64,000 nucleotides of DNA from Paenibacillus sp. V4I7 (GCF_030817275.1 NZ_JAUSZD010000002.1:62001-126000), one strand, 5' to 3'. Shown: positions 51,107 to 61,352, counted from the first letter of the stretch. Made by a program: numbers and translations. Notes: generated by a model from the sequence alone, not told the origin.

Positions 51107-51199
51107 TTTTTCTTCTCCACTATAGTTTGATTAAAGCAGGAAAAGTGGTAAAAGTGCTCGATCAAGGTAGGATGGCTTAGTTTAGAAGAACCGTCTGAT

Positions 51200-51395
51200 G
51201 AAATAGCAGTCTTTAGGAGCTTCTATTTCACTAAACTAACCCTTAAAGCAGCAAATAGAAGTCCCTAAAGGCTCTAATATACAGAAGTAATGCTGAAATT
51301 GGTATCATCCGCGAGAAATAGAAGTCTCAAAAGCCTCTTATTTAGCAGTTTTTACGCGATTTTCTCTAAATAACAGCCTCTAGAGACTCCTATTG
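51200..51395. repeat. Four imperfect AAATAG-AAG..CTATTT palindromes
   Basis: Copies lie near 51200-51228, 51253-51280, 51315-51342 and 51367-51394. Each reads roughly AAATAGAAGTCTCTAAAGGC followed by CTCTTATTT or a variant, and each is itself an imperfect inverted repeat. The whole gap 51107-51460 has no gene and holds only these copies and, at its end, the large terminator hairpin. They are too short and too irregular in spacing for a CRISPR array. Function unknown. Confidence 0.65.
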
Positions 51396-51460
51396 AGAGG
51401 CATCACTTGCACAAGCTCCACCAATCATGAGCTTAACCTAGGTTTATCCAACATGAACAC

Positions 51461-51549
51461 AAAAAAATCACCCGTCATCGAGTTATCGCCATTCAACCAT
51501 GAAGTACGATGGTTGAATGGCGTAATAACTCAAGGCAGGGTGATTTTTT
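51461..51549. terminator. Long two-way terminator between pepA and the convergent gene
   Basis: Three matched stems stack: AAAAAAATCACCC (51461-51473) with GGGTGATTTTTT (51538-51549), GAGTTAT with ATAACTC, and GCCATTCAACCAT with ATGGTTGAATGGC. Poly-A on one side and poly-T on the other let it stop transcription from both directions. Confidence 0.9.
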
Positions 51550-51556
51550 AATCTTC

Positions 51557-52114
51557 CTAGGCGCCAATACTTTGTCCAGCTGCAGCCGGCTGATTGACAG
51601 GCCTTTGAAGCAACTCATTTACGTCGGACATCCGAATGACCAGACGGTTGATTTCATTTGTTGTAAATGAGAGATGCTCGGTGCGCTGTTCAAGCTGCGT
51701 TAAGGAAATGCCGATCCAATTTTTCTTGCGTCGATGTAGGAATAGATCATATTTTAACACCGTCATTGTGGCGGCGAGGGGATCTGGCTTGATATAGACA
51801 TCTTTCATGATATCTTCCATATTGAAAAAGAGCTTCCCGCGCTCCCATCTTACATACCCTGGTTCAAACAAGATAACAAGAAAATCAGAATCAGTCTTGT
51901 CCTTGTTCTCCATTGTAATCAATCTTACAGTACCTTTAGCTTGATTCGGCTTAATGAACTGATTGGATCGAATATCGGGAAGAAAAGGAACAATGAGAAG
52001 CGGACATACACTGGCGATATACAAATAAATGGTTGACTGAAACATGAGAGAGAGTACAATGAAAGTCAAAAAGAGTAATAAGCTTGTGATAAGACCAAAA
52101 TAGTTTGGTTTCAT
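51557..52114 (-). CDS. Membrane protein of unknown function
   Basis: The 185-residue protein has two N-terminal transmembrane segments (about residues 8-28 and 30-48), then a soluble part with FLVILFEPGYVRWERGKLFF and KNWIGISLTQLEQRTEHL. I do not recognise a family. The start ATG lies at 52114. It is transcribed alone and ends at the shared terminator. Confidence 0.65.
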   Translation of the reverse strand: MKPNYFGLITSLLLFLTFIVLSLMFQSTIYLYIASVCPLLIVPFLPDIRSNQFIKPNQAKGTVRLITMENKDKTDSDFLVILFEPGYVRWERGKLFFNMEDIMKDVYIKPDPLAATMTVLKYDLFLHRRKKNWIGISLTQLEQRTEHLSFTTNEINRLVIRMSDVNELLQRPVNQPAAAGQSIGA

Positions 52115-52239
52115 AGTATTTGGGTGATCCCGCCTGACATGATAGATTAAGTAATCAGTCCTATTTTACCATAAGCGCCCTATAGTTTGTAAACTTTAAG
52201 ATCAGTCATCCATCATAAGAATCACATCAGGAGGCGAAC

Positions 52240-53520
52240 ATGGTAATGAAGATTGCGGGTAATTTACGAAAACCCAGAAAAAAAGTATCCCCCTACCGAA
52301 GAAGCCTGCTCATCGCAACGTTGGAGGGGTTCCCAGCGGTTATTATTTTTCAGCTCCTTGGCGGTCCGTTTCTAACGGGTTATTTGCTTTATTTAGGAGC
52401 GACTTCAACCGAAATTGGTTTAGTGTTGGCCATTACAACTGTCGTCAATATCATTCAGATTGGGATGGCTGTAATCATGCAAAAATTTAGAAACCGCAAA
52501 CGGATGCTGCTTATATTTGCTTCGTCACACCGATTGCTTTGGACTTCTGTGGGCTTGATTCCTTTTTTATTTCCCGAAGATCTGTGGGTTATCATGTATA
52601 TTGTGCTTTATACGGCTGCTCATTTGGGAAATGCCGCGGGTGGAATCGTTTGGACCTCACTGATAAGTGATGCGGTGCCGGGTCCGGTTCGAGGACGATA
52701 TTTTGGACTTCGCAACACGATATTAGGCGGGGTAAGTTCACTTGCGCTTTTCATAGGCGGACAAATATTAGATCGCTATCCAGGCGGGCAAGGCTTTTCC
52801 TATTTATTTATCATATGCAGCGTTTGTGTGGTCTTAAATATACTGGCCTTCGGTTTATATCCGAATCCACCCTTCGAGCCATCTACGGCATCGAATCCGG
52901 TAGGGATGATTGGGAAGCCGTTGAAGGATCGCGCTTTTCTTAAAGCGATTCTCTTTTTGGCTGTATTTTTATTCGTGCAAGGGGTAACCGTGCCGCTCTT
53001 CTCTTATGTTATGCTCAAGCTGATGAAAATTAATTATGAAACAGTCTCGTTAATTACGGTCGTACATACGGTGGTCATGATGGCTAGTTACTATGTATGG
53101 GGCAATCTGAATGTGCGATACTCGGCTCAAACCTTGCTGCTATGGTCCTTACCGATCATTGCACTAGCTTGTTTATTATGGGGAGCGATTGCTTTCATTC
53201 CAGCCGTTGTTGTTCTGTATGCCGTTCATATCGTTCTTGGCGTTGGACTGGGTGGGTTTAATCAGATGGTGTTCACGTTTACGATAGGCGATACACCGAA
53301 GAGCGAACGTCCAATGTATATTGCTACTTATTCGGCTATCACCGGCTTTGCGGCTTTCTTGGGACCGATTTTTGGCGGAAAACTATATGCCCTGATTACG
53401 AATGCCCCGATGTGGGTGCAAATATATGGTGTTTCTACGGTGGTTGGCGCTGTTTTACTTGTACTTGGACTGGTAGTTGGACGTATGGTGCTAGGAAAAC
53501 AAATGAGGAGTGAAGCATAA
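52240..53520 (+). CDS. Major facilitator superfamily transporter
   Basis: The 426-residue protein has about 12 transmembrane segments and an MFS-like arginine/glycine loop (GPVRGRYFGLRN) between segments 4 and 5. The ATG follows CAGGAGGCG. Its stop codon directly abuts the start of the Gfo/Idh/MocA gene, so the two are co-transcribed. It probably exports or imports the sugar-like compound handled by that enzyme; the substrate is not evident. Confidence 0.88.
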   Translation: MVMKIAGNLRKPRKKVSPYRRSLLIATLEGFPAVIIFQLLGGPFLTGYLLYLGATSTEIGLVLAITTVVNIIQIGMAVIMQKFRNRKRMLLIFASSHRLLWTSVGLIPFLFPEDLWVIMYIVLYTAAHLGNAAGGIVWTSLISDAVPGPVRGRYFGLRNTILGGVSSLALFIGGQILDRYPGGQGFSYLFIICSVCVVLNILAFGLYPNPPFEPSTASNPVGMIGKPLKDRAFLKAILFLAVFLFVQGVTVPLFSYVMLKLMKINYETVSLITVVHTVVMMASYYVWGNLNVRYSAQTLLLWSLPIIALACLLWGAIAFIPAVVVLYAVHIVLGVGLGGFNQMVFTFTIGDTPKSERPMYIATYSAITGFAAFLGPIFGGKLYALITNAPMWVQIYGVSTVVGAVLLVLGLVVGRMVLGKQMRSEA

Positions 53521-54444
53521 ATGACAAGGAAAAGAATTGGATTAATTGGTCTAGGTGATATCGCACAAAAAGTGTATCTGCCGCTTTTATCGGTCAACGA
53601 GCAAGTAGATATCGTAGGGATTATGAGCTCAACCCCGGCGACGGTAGAACGGATGAAGGCAAAGTATCGCATTCCTTACGGGACAACGAATTTAGATGAG
53701 CTTCTTGCACAAGGGCTGGATGCTGTTTTCGTACATAGTCCGACATCTACCCATTACGATATAGCTATGAAAAGTATGGAGAAGGGTGTAGCTGTTTATG
53801 TAGACAAGCCGTTGTCCTACGATTGGGCTCAGTCCGTCCAGATGGCTTCTTATGCGGAGCGAAAAGGTGTTTTGCTGGCAGCGGGGTTTAACCGCAGGTT
53901 TGCTCCCCTTTATATGGAGGCTAAACAATGGCTGCAGGAGGCAGGTGGCTTCGATTGGTGTTCAGCTGTTAAGCACCGCATTAAGCAGCAAGGGCATAGC
54001 GCCAAAGAGACGTTGTATGATGATCTGATTCACATGCTGGACCTTTTGCTATGGCTTGGAGAGAGCCCGTACGAAGTGCGTACATATAACCAACAAGTCG
54101 ATGAAGCAGGCAAACTGCTCCACGCTTCAGGGACGTTGGCATTTTGTTCTTCGCTGGGCAATTACAGTATGGTTAGACTTGCTGGTGTTGATTTAGAAAA
54201 AGTTGAACTGCACGGCAGCGGCCGATCGGTAGAAGTAACGAACCTAGAGTCATCCATTTTTTATGAAAAAGGGGCCGCCCCACGTGTGCGCTCCTTCGGA
54301 AGTTGGGACACGGTGCTTGAAAGAAGAGGCTTTGCTGGTGTTGTTCAGCATTTCCTGAACAGCTTGGACAATCCGAATGCCTGCAGCATCCGTGGAGACC
54401 TTGTTCTAGAGTCACACCAACTAGTGGAACGATTGTCCGTATAA
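53521..54444 (+). CDS. Gfo/Idh/MocA family oxidoreductase
   Basis: The 307-residue protein begins with the NAD-binding motif IGLIGLGDIAQKVYLPLLS and has the conserved VYVDKPLSYD motif near residue 100 and HMLDLLLWLGE, typical of the family's second half. It is shorter than the relative at 8920 and lacks its Cys-rich insertion. The start ATG follows the MFS stop without a gap; ribosomes probably pass directly from one gene to the next. The substrate is likely a sugar or cyclitol derivative. Confidence 0.9.
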   Translation: MTRKRIGLIGLGDIAQKVYLPLLSVNEQVDIVGIMSSTPATVERMKAKYRIPYGTTNLDELLAQGLDAVFVHSPTSTHYDIAMKSMEKGVAVYVDKPLSYDWAQSVQMASYAERKGVLLAAGFNRRFAPLYMEAKQWLQEAGGFDWCSAVKHRIKQQGHSAKETLYDDLIHMLDLLLWLGESPYEVRTYNQQVDEAGKLLHASGTLAFCSSLGNYSMVRLAGVDLEKVELHGSGRSVEVTNLESSIFYEKGAAPRVRSFGSWDTVLERRGFAGVVQHFLNSLDNPNACSIRGDLVLESHQLVERLSV

Positions 54445-54456
54445 AATCGTACAGAA

Positions 54457-54507
54457 AAGGGGGCCTATCATCCAAAAGTGACTTTGGATGATAGGCCCCT
54501 TCTTTTT
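54457..54507. terminator. Two-way terminator between convergent genes
   Basis: AAGGGGGCCTATCATCCAAA (54457 onward) pairs with TTTGGATGATAGGCCCCTT ending at 54501, followed by CTTTTTG. It lies four bases before the end of the large minus-strand gene and can serve both. Confidence 0.85.
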
Positions 54508-54510
54508 GAT

Positions 54511-57500
54511 TCACTTCCCTGATTTTTGCTGCAGATATAGAACGGCATCCCGAAGCAGCTTGGCGGTCGTACTATCCGTATACTTGCCGTCTTTGATGAC
54601 CGCATCAAAAATAGTCGGATCTTTAAGCTGGCTTGAGCTTAGCTGCTTCTGAAGCTGAGCAACCTTGTTTTGCAAGTTGTTATACATGTTTTGGTTTTGG
54701 AAATAACCTAACTTCAACAATAAACGAAGCAGATCGTCCAAATGATCGAGATCCATGATCACCTTCAACACAAAGGTGCGTACGATCGTATTGCCAGCGC
54801 TATCTGTTGCCGTTACTTCAATCGTATGCTGACCTAACCATAAGCTGAGCGGTTGGAGGTTAATGTTAGGGCTAACAACGGCACCGTCCAGTTTAACCAC
54901 AGATGATGCTACTCCACTGAGAGAATCTGTGACACCAACATTCAATACAATCGGATCCGTCCAATATACAGTTAAAGGACCGGCAATGTTGATTTCAGGA
55001 GCTTGCGGATCGAAGCGTACCTCCGCAGAATGACTAGCTTCCTGATTGCCTGCCGCATCAACACTGTAATAGTGTATGGTGTTTACACCGTAAGTGTTTA
55101 CCGTAACCGAGGTTCCAGCAGCGGCAGTTCCTCCATTTAGCATGTAAAAGGTCTGTTGTACACCGCTCAGAGCATCATAAGCGTTTAATGTGACGGTTTG
55201 CGGTGTTCGCTGCCACCCCTCTAATGAGGTGTGCGTAGTGGCAGGTGCCGTTTTATCGATGCCTATAATCAAATCCTTGGGCACTTCTTCGTTATTCATC
55301 ACATCAATTGAGCGGTACTGGATTTGATGCACCCCTTCATCGCTGAAGGTGACCGGCTGAGCTGTGACAGCCTGCCAGGTTCCACCCTGAATTCGGTACT
55401 CCGTTTGTTTGATTCCAACACCAACCGTCGGATGCACGGCCGTAAACGTAACATGTACATCTTGCTTGTTGAATGTGCCTGCCCCGGTTGCCCCATCCGC
55501 TGTCGCTGTTGTCACAGGAGGGGTGACATCTCGCTTCTTCACCTGGAAAGTAATCTCCTTGGTGTTGTTCGTACGATCCATCTCAGTGAATCGACCAATA
55601 TCATTAATATGGACGCTCAATTGATAGGTGGCATCGCCGTTCGGTACTTCCCAATAGCCGTTCTCACCGCCTGCGTTCGTATAGAGCGTTGCACTGCCGC
55701 CTACAGGTATGGATTGATTATACGTATCCGTGTATCCGAATGCGCCGCCGTTCAAACCAAATACAGCTCCGGTTATTTTGCCGGCTGGGGTCGGGAGAAT
55801 ACCGACATTTTTCACCGTGACATAGAACCGAACTCCCGTTTGCCCGGCATACGGATCCGCTGGATCCGTTCCAAGGCCAGTTACAATAAGATCGGGACCT
55901 GGTGTTAAGGGCTGTCGTTCCAAACTCAAAAACTCGAACGATTGATGGATGATCCGGCCGTTTTTAGCGACAACTTTGATGATATGGTTTGCCATAGGGA
56001 GACCTGTCTTTTCAAAAACAACCTTCTTCACGCCTTGTGTGTTCGCTGTTTTCAAATCTACTGTTGCTTGCAGGACATCATCGATATAAACATCTGCCTC
56101 GCCTAATGTAGACTCAATATCGGAATACCAACGAATTCCCGTACCCTTAAAGCCCATAGCTGTGTAATCGCCCGGGGTTGTCGTTTCATGAAGATTTGCT
56201 CCATTGGCGCCGAGAGCGAAGGTAGGAGCGGAATAATACATATTCGTACTGCTGTGAATGACATTCGTCCAGAGTGCTTGCGGTGTTTCATCCAAAATGC
56301 CTTCTTTCAGCTCGAACCAATCGAAGGTTGCGAAGACATTATCGCTGCTCTTCACAATGGATAGAACAAGGTTGCTTATGTCTGCCGGCATCATGACGTT
56401 ATAGTCGATCGTCGTATAGGTGTTGGGCTCCGTTCCCGGAAGATCAAGGGCCCGTATCAGCTGGTTGTTGATAACGAGATTCACCTTTTTGTTCGCGGCC
56501 GAACTATATTTAAGCTTAAGGATATAATTGGTATTTGCTTTTACAGGCGGTTTCAGCATGTTCATCCGCCCTTGTGTAAAGTACATGCCGACGAATGTGC
56601 CATGATGGGTCACTCCTTCCAGCTCCGTTTGCTCTGCTTCAACATGCAAAGCTCCCGTAGACGTAGTGGTAAAAGGAGAGGCCGGCAAAGATAAGGAGGA
56701 TATGGCAAAAGGGTCGCTCGGTACGGATTCGTTGCCCGAATCATCATAAGCGATCAGCGTATACGAGTGTGCGCTTTCCGGTCTAACATCTTGGTGCGAA
56801 TAACGGGTTACGGCTTTCGGCAGCTTAGCGAGCAGTACGCCGTTATCATAGAGCTTATATCCGGCTACTTCTGTATTATCCGTAGAAGGCTGCCAAGTCA
56901 ACTTGATTTGTTTGTATGAAACGGCCCGTGCTTGCAGCATAGGCTTACTTGGTGCTGATTGTTCAAACGGGGTCAAAATAAACTGGACGGCTTCACCGGG
57001 CTGTAACGTTTCCGATAGCTGCGCTCCCGAAGTCGCGTCAATGGTCGTAAAACTGCGTGCAGCCGCATACGTGTTGCCTGCGCCAAAGCGTTCTGCCGCA
57101 TACTGGGCGTTAGTAGGCAGCGCGACGTTGACGTTCATCGTAACCGGTGTCGTTTCAAAATTAACAAAATTGAGCAGAATTTTATTGGATTTTGCTCCAG
57201 TGCTGCTCACACCAAGACTAGATGTATCCACCGCACGGAAATACGCTTTTTTCCCGGCAAGCTCATTCTGATTTGTATACTCATAAGGGAGCGGTTTGCC
57301 ATGCGTACTGTAGGCTAGCGCTAAACGGCGGAAAACCTTCAACCGCGTTTCATCAGGATCACTCGTGTTAATCCATGCTTCGGCATCGTCAGCGGATTTC
57401 ATCACGATGTCTTCTTTGAGCAAGCTGTACTCTCGGAAGTAAGCCGCATGCTGCATGATGTAATCGAGATAGCCGATGGTACTGCGCGTTTCGCGATCAA

Positions 57501-59562
57501 AGAGGGACGCGAAGCGGTGTGTGAATGTATCGTAGCGGTTATTATCAGTATGAAAATCGTTAGCTCCTGTTTCACTCATCATCATCGGCTTTGCCAATCC
57601 GTCACCCTGATACTCAGGATAAGTCTTTAACGTCTCAACGAGAGCGCCTCCGTCACCAAGTGTAATCCCGCTTAAGGTATAGCTGTGACCGTTTGTCATA
57701 TCCATGTAGTCTTCAATCTGTCTGCGGTAGGCGGGGTCACGCTCCCAGCCATCGGGAATTCCTTTGGAGGGCCAGTAGGCCCAGCCCGGAGCAACCGCTT
57801 TCAACCATGGGTTTAGCAAAGGCTTCTGCTCACTAACATACTTAGCAAGAGCCAAATCGGCGGCGAATGCGTTGTTGAACACGCCGGGTTCATTATCGAG
57901 CTCCAAGTATTCGAACAAATCCCCGTTTTCCGCAATAAGATTGTTATAGTACTCTTTCAGTTTCTGCGGGACGACACCCGACGATAGCTCAGGATCCTTA
58001 ATGAAGGTTCCGAATGGCAGCAGCACTGGCGCTAGATTAAGATCACGCAAAGCAGTCAGCCATTCCCGCGAGTATAGACCGGAACGAATCACGTTCCCGC
58101 TGTAGGCGAGTCCCAGCCACTTCGTTACTTCCATCGTTTGCAGATCTCGATCTTTCAAAACATGAGAGACTAGCGCTGTTCCCAGTCGGGTATACCGCCC
58201 GTGAATCGGTTCCGCAGCCGGAGCTTCTAATGCCTCAAGCTTGGCATAATCCCATTCAAACCAATGAAATTCATCACCGCCGGTACCAGCATACAAGCCT
58301 CGATCCAAAGACAGCTTAAGTTCATTAGGTCCAACCTTCAGCATTTCCTTAGGAATATATAACTCGTAAGTTTCTTTAAATTTCCGAGTCGTATTCCCGC
58401 CGTTCAAGCCGACGATTTGGATTAAACCAGCCATCGTATCATTAGAAAATACAGCTAATTGCGGAACAGATACATACGCATCCAAGCTCCTGAAGCTAAA
58501 CTGTACCCCATGCTCCGGGATCGCAGGCAAGTTATAAGCAACAACCATAGAACCGTTGCGGCTAAGTTTCAACCCTTTGGATACCGAACTCCAATCGGTG
58601 CGAGTGGTCCAGTCAGTAGGAAGGCTGAAGGACTCAATGGGTGTTGATTTATAATCGCTAAATTCAGTCGACAGCTGATTATCAAGCCCAATCTTCCAAA
58701 GCATCGTATAAACCGGCGCAGGCTGTTCCACTGTTGTTAGCGTGTAAAAGGCAGTTGAATACAGGATCTTTCCGGCAGGCTGCGCTGTTGTTTCTTTCAA
58801 CCGAACTTGTATTTGTCCTGTCGTATAATTAATATTGTCCAGTTGAAGCGGGTTCATTGTTACGGTTTGCCAGTTGTAACCGCGATCTGTGCTGTATTCA
58901 TATAAGGAAATATCCTCATGACCAGGAACGGGTGTCCATCCGAATGTATTCGCTGTGTCGTCCTGCACGGGATTTGTTGGCGCATCAGGCAGCACATAAG
59001 GTGTCAAGTAAGTCCCAGGTATCACTTGTTGGGCTATTCCCGGCCCTTGCCAGGCGACAGCCAAATTGTCATTAGAGGTGTTTTCTTTGTGCAGCGCCTC
59101 GATGTAATATCTTTTTCCTGCTGATAGCGGAATGACCACTGATTTCTGAGTTGGAGATTTACCCCACTCTCTGGGCTTGGCGAAGACCGTATTAGACGCT
59201 ATCTTCTCTTTGTGCGCAGGATCGCCATCCGGACTCAGCCAAAGCTCGGAGCTGTCATCCGCTGCAATCCAGAAGGTGTAGCCTCCGCTGACTGGCGGCG
59301 TCAGAAAACCATAAACGCGAGAACCATAAAGATCTCCCGTATTGTTCGGTGTCTCGAAGCTAGCGAGTAACCTCGAACCCGATGGAGGCGTCTTTAATGG
59401 AATCTGCTCTACTTTCCCGCCAGGAATATTATTCCAATAGTCTTGGGTAATACCTGTTCCCACAGCAAAAGCACGATAAGATGGAAAGAGCGGGAGCAGT
59501 GAGACAATGATTGCCGACAGAAGGATTGAAACTAGGAGTTTTGACTTGTGTAGGGATCTCAT
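54511..59562 (-). CDS. Giant secreted clan-A-like glycoside hydrolase with PA14, FN3, CARDB and FIMAH-like domains
   Basis: The 1683-residue protein has a signal peptide (about 1-34), a PA14-like domain (about 36-185), beta-sandwich parts to about 455, and a TIM-barrel-like catalytic region (about 460-775). The pattern YLELDNEPG puts the likely acid/base at E558, and MMMSETGAND the nucleophile at E664, the spacing seen in clan GH-A. FN3 (about 870-960), carbohydrate-binding-like sandwiches (about 965-1200), CARDB (about 1215-1330), Ig-like repeats and a helical FIMAH-like tail (about 1600-1680) follow. The ATG follows TGGAGG. It is last in a carbohydrate-uptake locus, so its product probably feeds the importer. 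The exact GH family and substrate are unresolved. Confidence 0.85.
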   Translation of the reverse strand: MRSLHKSKLLVSILLSAIIVSLLPLFPSYRAFAVGTGITQDYWNNIPGGKVEQIPLKTPPSGSRLLASFETPNNTGDLYGSRVYGFLTPPVSGGYTFWIAADDSSELWLSPDGDPAHKEKIASNTVFAKPREWGKSPTQKSVVIPLSAGKRYYIEALHKENTSNDNLAVAWQGPGIAQQVIPGTYLTPYVLPDAPTNPVQDDTANTFGWTPVPGHEDISLYEYSTDRGYNWQTVTMNPLQLDNINYTTGQIQVRLKETTAQPAGKILYSTAFYTLTTVEQPAPVYTMLWKIGLDNQLSTEFSDYKSTPIESFSLPTDWTTRTDWSSVSKGLKLSRNGSMVVAYNLPAIPEHGVQFSFRSLDAYVSVPQLAVFSNDTMAGLIQIVGLNGGNTTRKFKETYELYIPKEMLKVGPNELKLSLDRGLYAGTGGDEFHWFEWDYAKLEALEAPAAEPIHGRYTRLGTALVSHVLKDRDLQTMEVTKWLGLAYSGNVIRSGLYSREWLTALRDLNLAPVLLPFGTFIKDPELSSGVVPQKLKEYYNNLIAENGDLFEYLELDNEPGVFNNAFAADLALAKYVSEQKPLLNPWLKAVAPGWAYWPSKGIPDGWERDPAYRRQIEDYMDMTNGHSYTLSGITLGDGGALVETLKTYPEYQGDGLAKPMMMSETGANDFHTDNNRYDTFTHRFASLFDRETRSTIGYLDYIMQHAAYFREYSLLKEDIVMKSADDAEAWINTSDPDETRLKVFRRLALAYSTHGKPLPYEYTNQNELAGKKAYFRAVDTSSLGVSSTGAKSNKILLNFVNFETTPVTMNVNVALPTNAQYAAERFGAGNTYAAARSFTTIDATSGAQLSETLQPGEAVQFILTPFEQSAPSKPMLQARAVSYKQIKLTWQPSTDNTEVAGYKLYDNGVLLAKLPKAVTRYSHQDVRPESAHSYTLIAYDDSGNESVPSDPFAISSLSLPASPFTTTSTGALHVEAEQTELEGVTHHGTFVGMYFTQGRMNMLKPPVKANTNYILKLKYSSAANKKVNLVINNQLIRALDLPGTEPNTYTTIDYNVMMPADISNLVLSIVKSSDNVFATFDWFELKEGILDETPQALWTNVIHSSTNMYYSAPTFALGANGANLHETTTPGDYTAMGFKGTGIRWYSDIESTLGEADVYIDDVLQATVDLKTANTQGVKKVVFEKTGLPMANHIIKVVAKNGRIIHQSFEFLSLERQPLTPGPDLIVTGLGTDPADPYAGQTGVRFYVTVKNVGILPTPAGKITGAVFGLNGGAFGYTDTYNQSIPVGGSATLYTNAGGENGYWEVPNGDATYQLSVHINDIGRFTEMDRTNNTKEITFQVKKRDVTPPVTTATADGATGAGTFNKQDVHVTFTAVHPTVGVGIKQTEYRIQGGTWQAVTAQPVTFSDEGVHQIQYRSIDVMNNEEVPKDLIIGIDKTAPATTHTSLEGWQRTPQTVTLNAYDALSGVQQTFYMLNGGTAAAGTSVTVNTYGVNTIHYYSVDAAGNQEASHSAEVRFDPQAPEINIAGPLTVYWTDPIVLNVGVTDSLSGVASSVVKLDGAVVSPNINLQPLSLWLGQHTIEVTATDSAGNTIVRTFVLKVIMDLDHLDDLLRLLLKLGYFQNQNMYNNLQNKVAQLQKQLSSSQLKDPTIFDAVIKDGKYTDSTTAKLLRDAVLYLQQKSGK

Positions 59563-59632
59563 AATTACCTCCAGGTTAATGAGATTATCAATAGGATTCC
59601 CTAATCCTATCCGGGGTCACGTCATGTGTAGA

Positions 59633-59665
59633 CGGCGCTCCGACACGACTAAATTTGGAGCGCCG
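59633..59665 (-). terminator. Hairpin between the binding-protein and glycosidase genes
   Basis: CGGCGCTCC (59633-59641) pairs perfectly with GGAGCGCCG (59657-59665). No T-run follows on the minus strand, so it is more likely a stability or partial attenuation element. It mirrors the hairpin at 7021. A second small hairpin, ATAGGATT-ccct-AATCCTAT, lies near 59590. Confidence 0.55.
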
Positions 59666-59678
59666 CTCCTCCTTTGTT

Positions 59679-61352
59679 CTATTTCAGCTCTTTCTGAGAC
59701 TGTTCAGCGAATTTGTATAGATCATCGATACTAAATGCCTTTGTTTTGTTGTTCTCATACCATTTGGCGTAATAATCGTCGACTTGTTTGCCGCCAGCTT
59801 TTTCCCATACATCCTTGGCATCCTTCACAGCTTGCTGTGCGGTATAGCCAGTGCCGCCTACCAGAGCTTTCAACCAAATGTCTCCTTTATCGATGTTATT
59901 GGATTTACTAGTGCTTTTGACAATTGCTTGGAGATCATCCGGCAAGACCGGTAAGAAGTCATAGCCGAGCGAAGGAATAGGACGATCTTTGTTAATATAA
60001 ATTTCTTTGGATTTAAGGTTGATATCGAGCAGTTCTTTCTGGGTTGGCACTTCTGGGCGCAAGTTCACCAGGTACACTTCCGCACATTTGCCCAGCAGCA
60101 AATCAGATCTCATCATATTCAAATCGTCGGTGTACAGCTCTTTCTTATTCTTCTCTGTATCGATAGGCTGTAAACACCCATTCGAGCCTTTTTGCGAATG
60201 TGTACCCTCAATTCCGTTTTTCAGCAGGCTTGCATTTTTAGGATCCACCATCCAGTCAACATATTGCATAATCGCTTTCGGGTCCTTCGCTTTCGCATTG
60301 ACCACGCCGACCATTTGCACAGGTGTGCTGATAATCGGGCTGAACTGCCCGAATTGACTCTTCGGTAAAGCCATCGGAATGACCTTAGCCGTAGGGTTGT
60401 TCTTCTTCAATGTTTCATAGTTCGAAATGGTAAACCAAGCACTGTCGATTGCGAAAATCCCCAATTTTCCGTTCATGAAATCTTGGATGCCTTTTTGTCC
60501 GTTTTTATCTGTGAGAAAATCCTTATCGACTAAACCGTCGTCAAACAAACGCTTCTGAAATTCTACGGATGCCTGGAGGCGGTCCCAATCATGTACAAAT
60601 TGATCATTTTGCACAGCCCAATCGATTGAACGTCCAAAGATGTGGCTGATCACGGAGAAGCCGACGCCGCTCAGGTTGATACCAAAGGTATCCTTTTTAC
60701 CGTTGCCGTCTGGATCCTGGTTCACGAATGCTTTGGCTACGTTATACAATTCTTCGGTCGACTGAGGTACTTGAAGGTTCAACTTCTGGAGCCAATCCTC
60801 ACGGATTAAGAGACGGTGATGCGGGGCAACAACATTTAAGCGCCCGATTTCATACAATTTGCCGTCTTCTTTCGTTCCAATCTTGCGCAGCAGCGGGTAT
60901 TTCTCCAAAATTTGCTTGTAGTTTGTGCTGTATTTATCAACCATTTCATCGATCGGCATCAGCAGCTTTTGCGAATACCAGCTGTTTCTGTAGTTGGCAT
61001 CATACTCCAGAATTAAATCCGGAGCGCTTCCCGAGGCAAGCAAGGCATTAAATTTCGGGAAAGATTCCCAACGGGGAACGGGTGTGTATTTAACATCGAC
61101 AGGACCGTTCTTGTTGATCCACTCTACCCAGCGGTTTTTATCCCAGTTTCCTTCCTCCGGAGGAATATTGCCCCGGTCATAGACGGAAACGTTAATCGCT
61201 CCTCTTTTAGCAGGTTCGGGTGCTGAGGTTGCATTCGGACTTGACGATGCTCCTGGATCGTTGACTTTCTCTGTGGAGCAGCCTGCCAATACCGCGATAC
61301 AAGCGAGTGTGGAGAATAGAGCTTTCCGATGATTCCTGCGTAACATAAACAT
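59679..61352 (-). CDS. LplA-type extracellular sugar-binding lipoprotein
   Basis: The 557-residue lipoprotein has a signal ending in AVLAGC (lipidated about C25) and a linker rich in Ser, Asn and Pro, then a large family-1 binding fold. It is the same class as the protein at 5307 but only a distant relative. The ATG follows GGGGGGTATATCC. It lies between the permease genes and the secreted glycosidase gene, all in one direction, and should bind the oligosaccharide released by that enzyme. Confidence 0.9.
   Translation of the reverse strand: MFMLRRNHRKALFSTLACIAVLAGCSTEKVNDPGASSSPNATSAPEPAKRGAINVSVYDRGNIPPEEGNWDKNRWVEWINKNGPVDVKYTPVPRWESFPKFNALLASGSAPDLILEYDANYRNSWYSQKLLMPIDEMVDKYSTNYKQILEKYPLLRKIGTKEDGKLYEIGRLNVVAPHHRLLIREDWLQKLNLQVPQSTEELYNVAKAFVNQDPDGNGKKDTFGINLSGVGFSVISHIFGRSIDWAVQNDQFVHDWDRLQASVEFQKRLFDDGLVDKDFLTDKNGQKGIQDFMNGKLGIFAIDSAWFTISNYETLKKNNPTAKVIPMALPKSQFGQFSPIISTPVQMVGVVNAKAKDPKAIMQYVDWMVDPKNASLLKNGIEGTHSQKGSNGCLQPIDTEKNKKELYTDDLNMMRSDLLLGKCAEVYLVNLRPEVPTQKELLDINLKSKEIYINKDRPIPSLGYDFLPVLPDDLQAIVKSTSKSNNIDKGDIWLKALVGGTGYTAQQAVKDAKDVWEKAGGKQVDDYYAKWYENNKTKAFSIDDLYKFAEQSQKELK

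Noticed and set aside
51200..51395. Possible CRISPR array
   Set aside because: Repeats are imperfect and internally palindromic, spacers vary irregularly, and there are only four copies with no cas genes.
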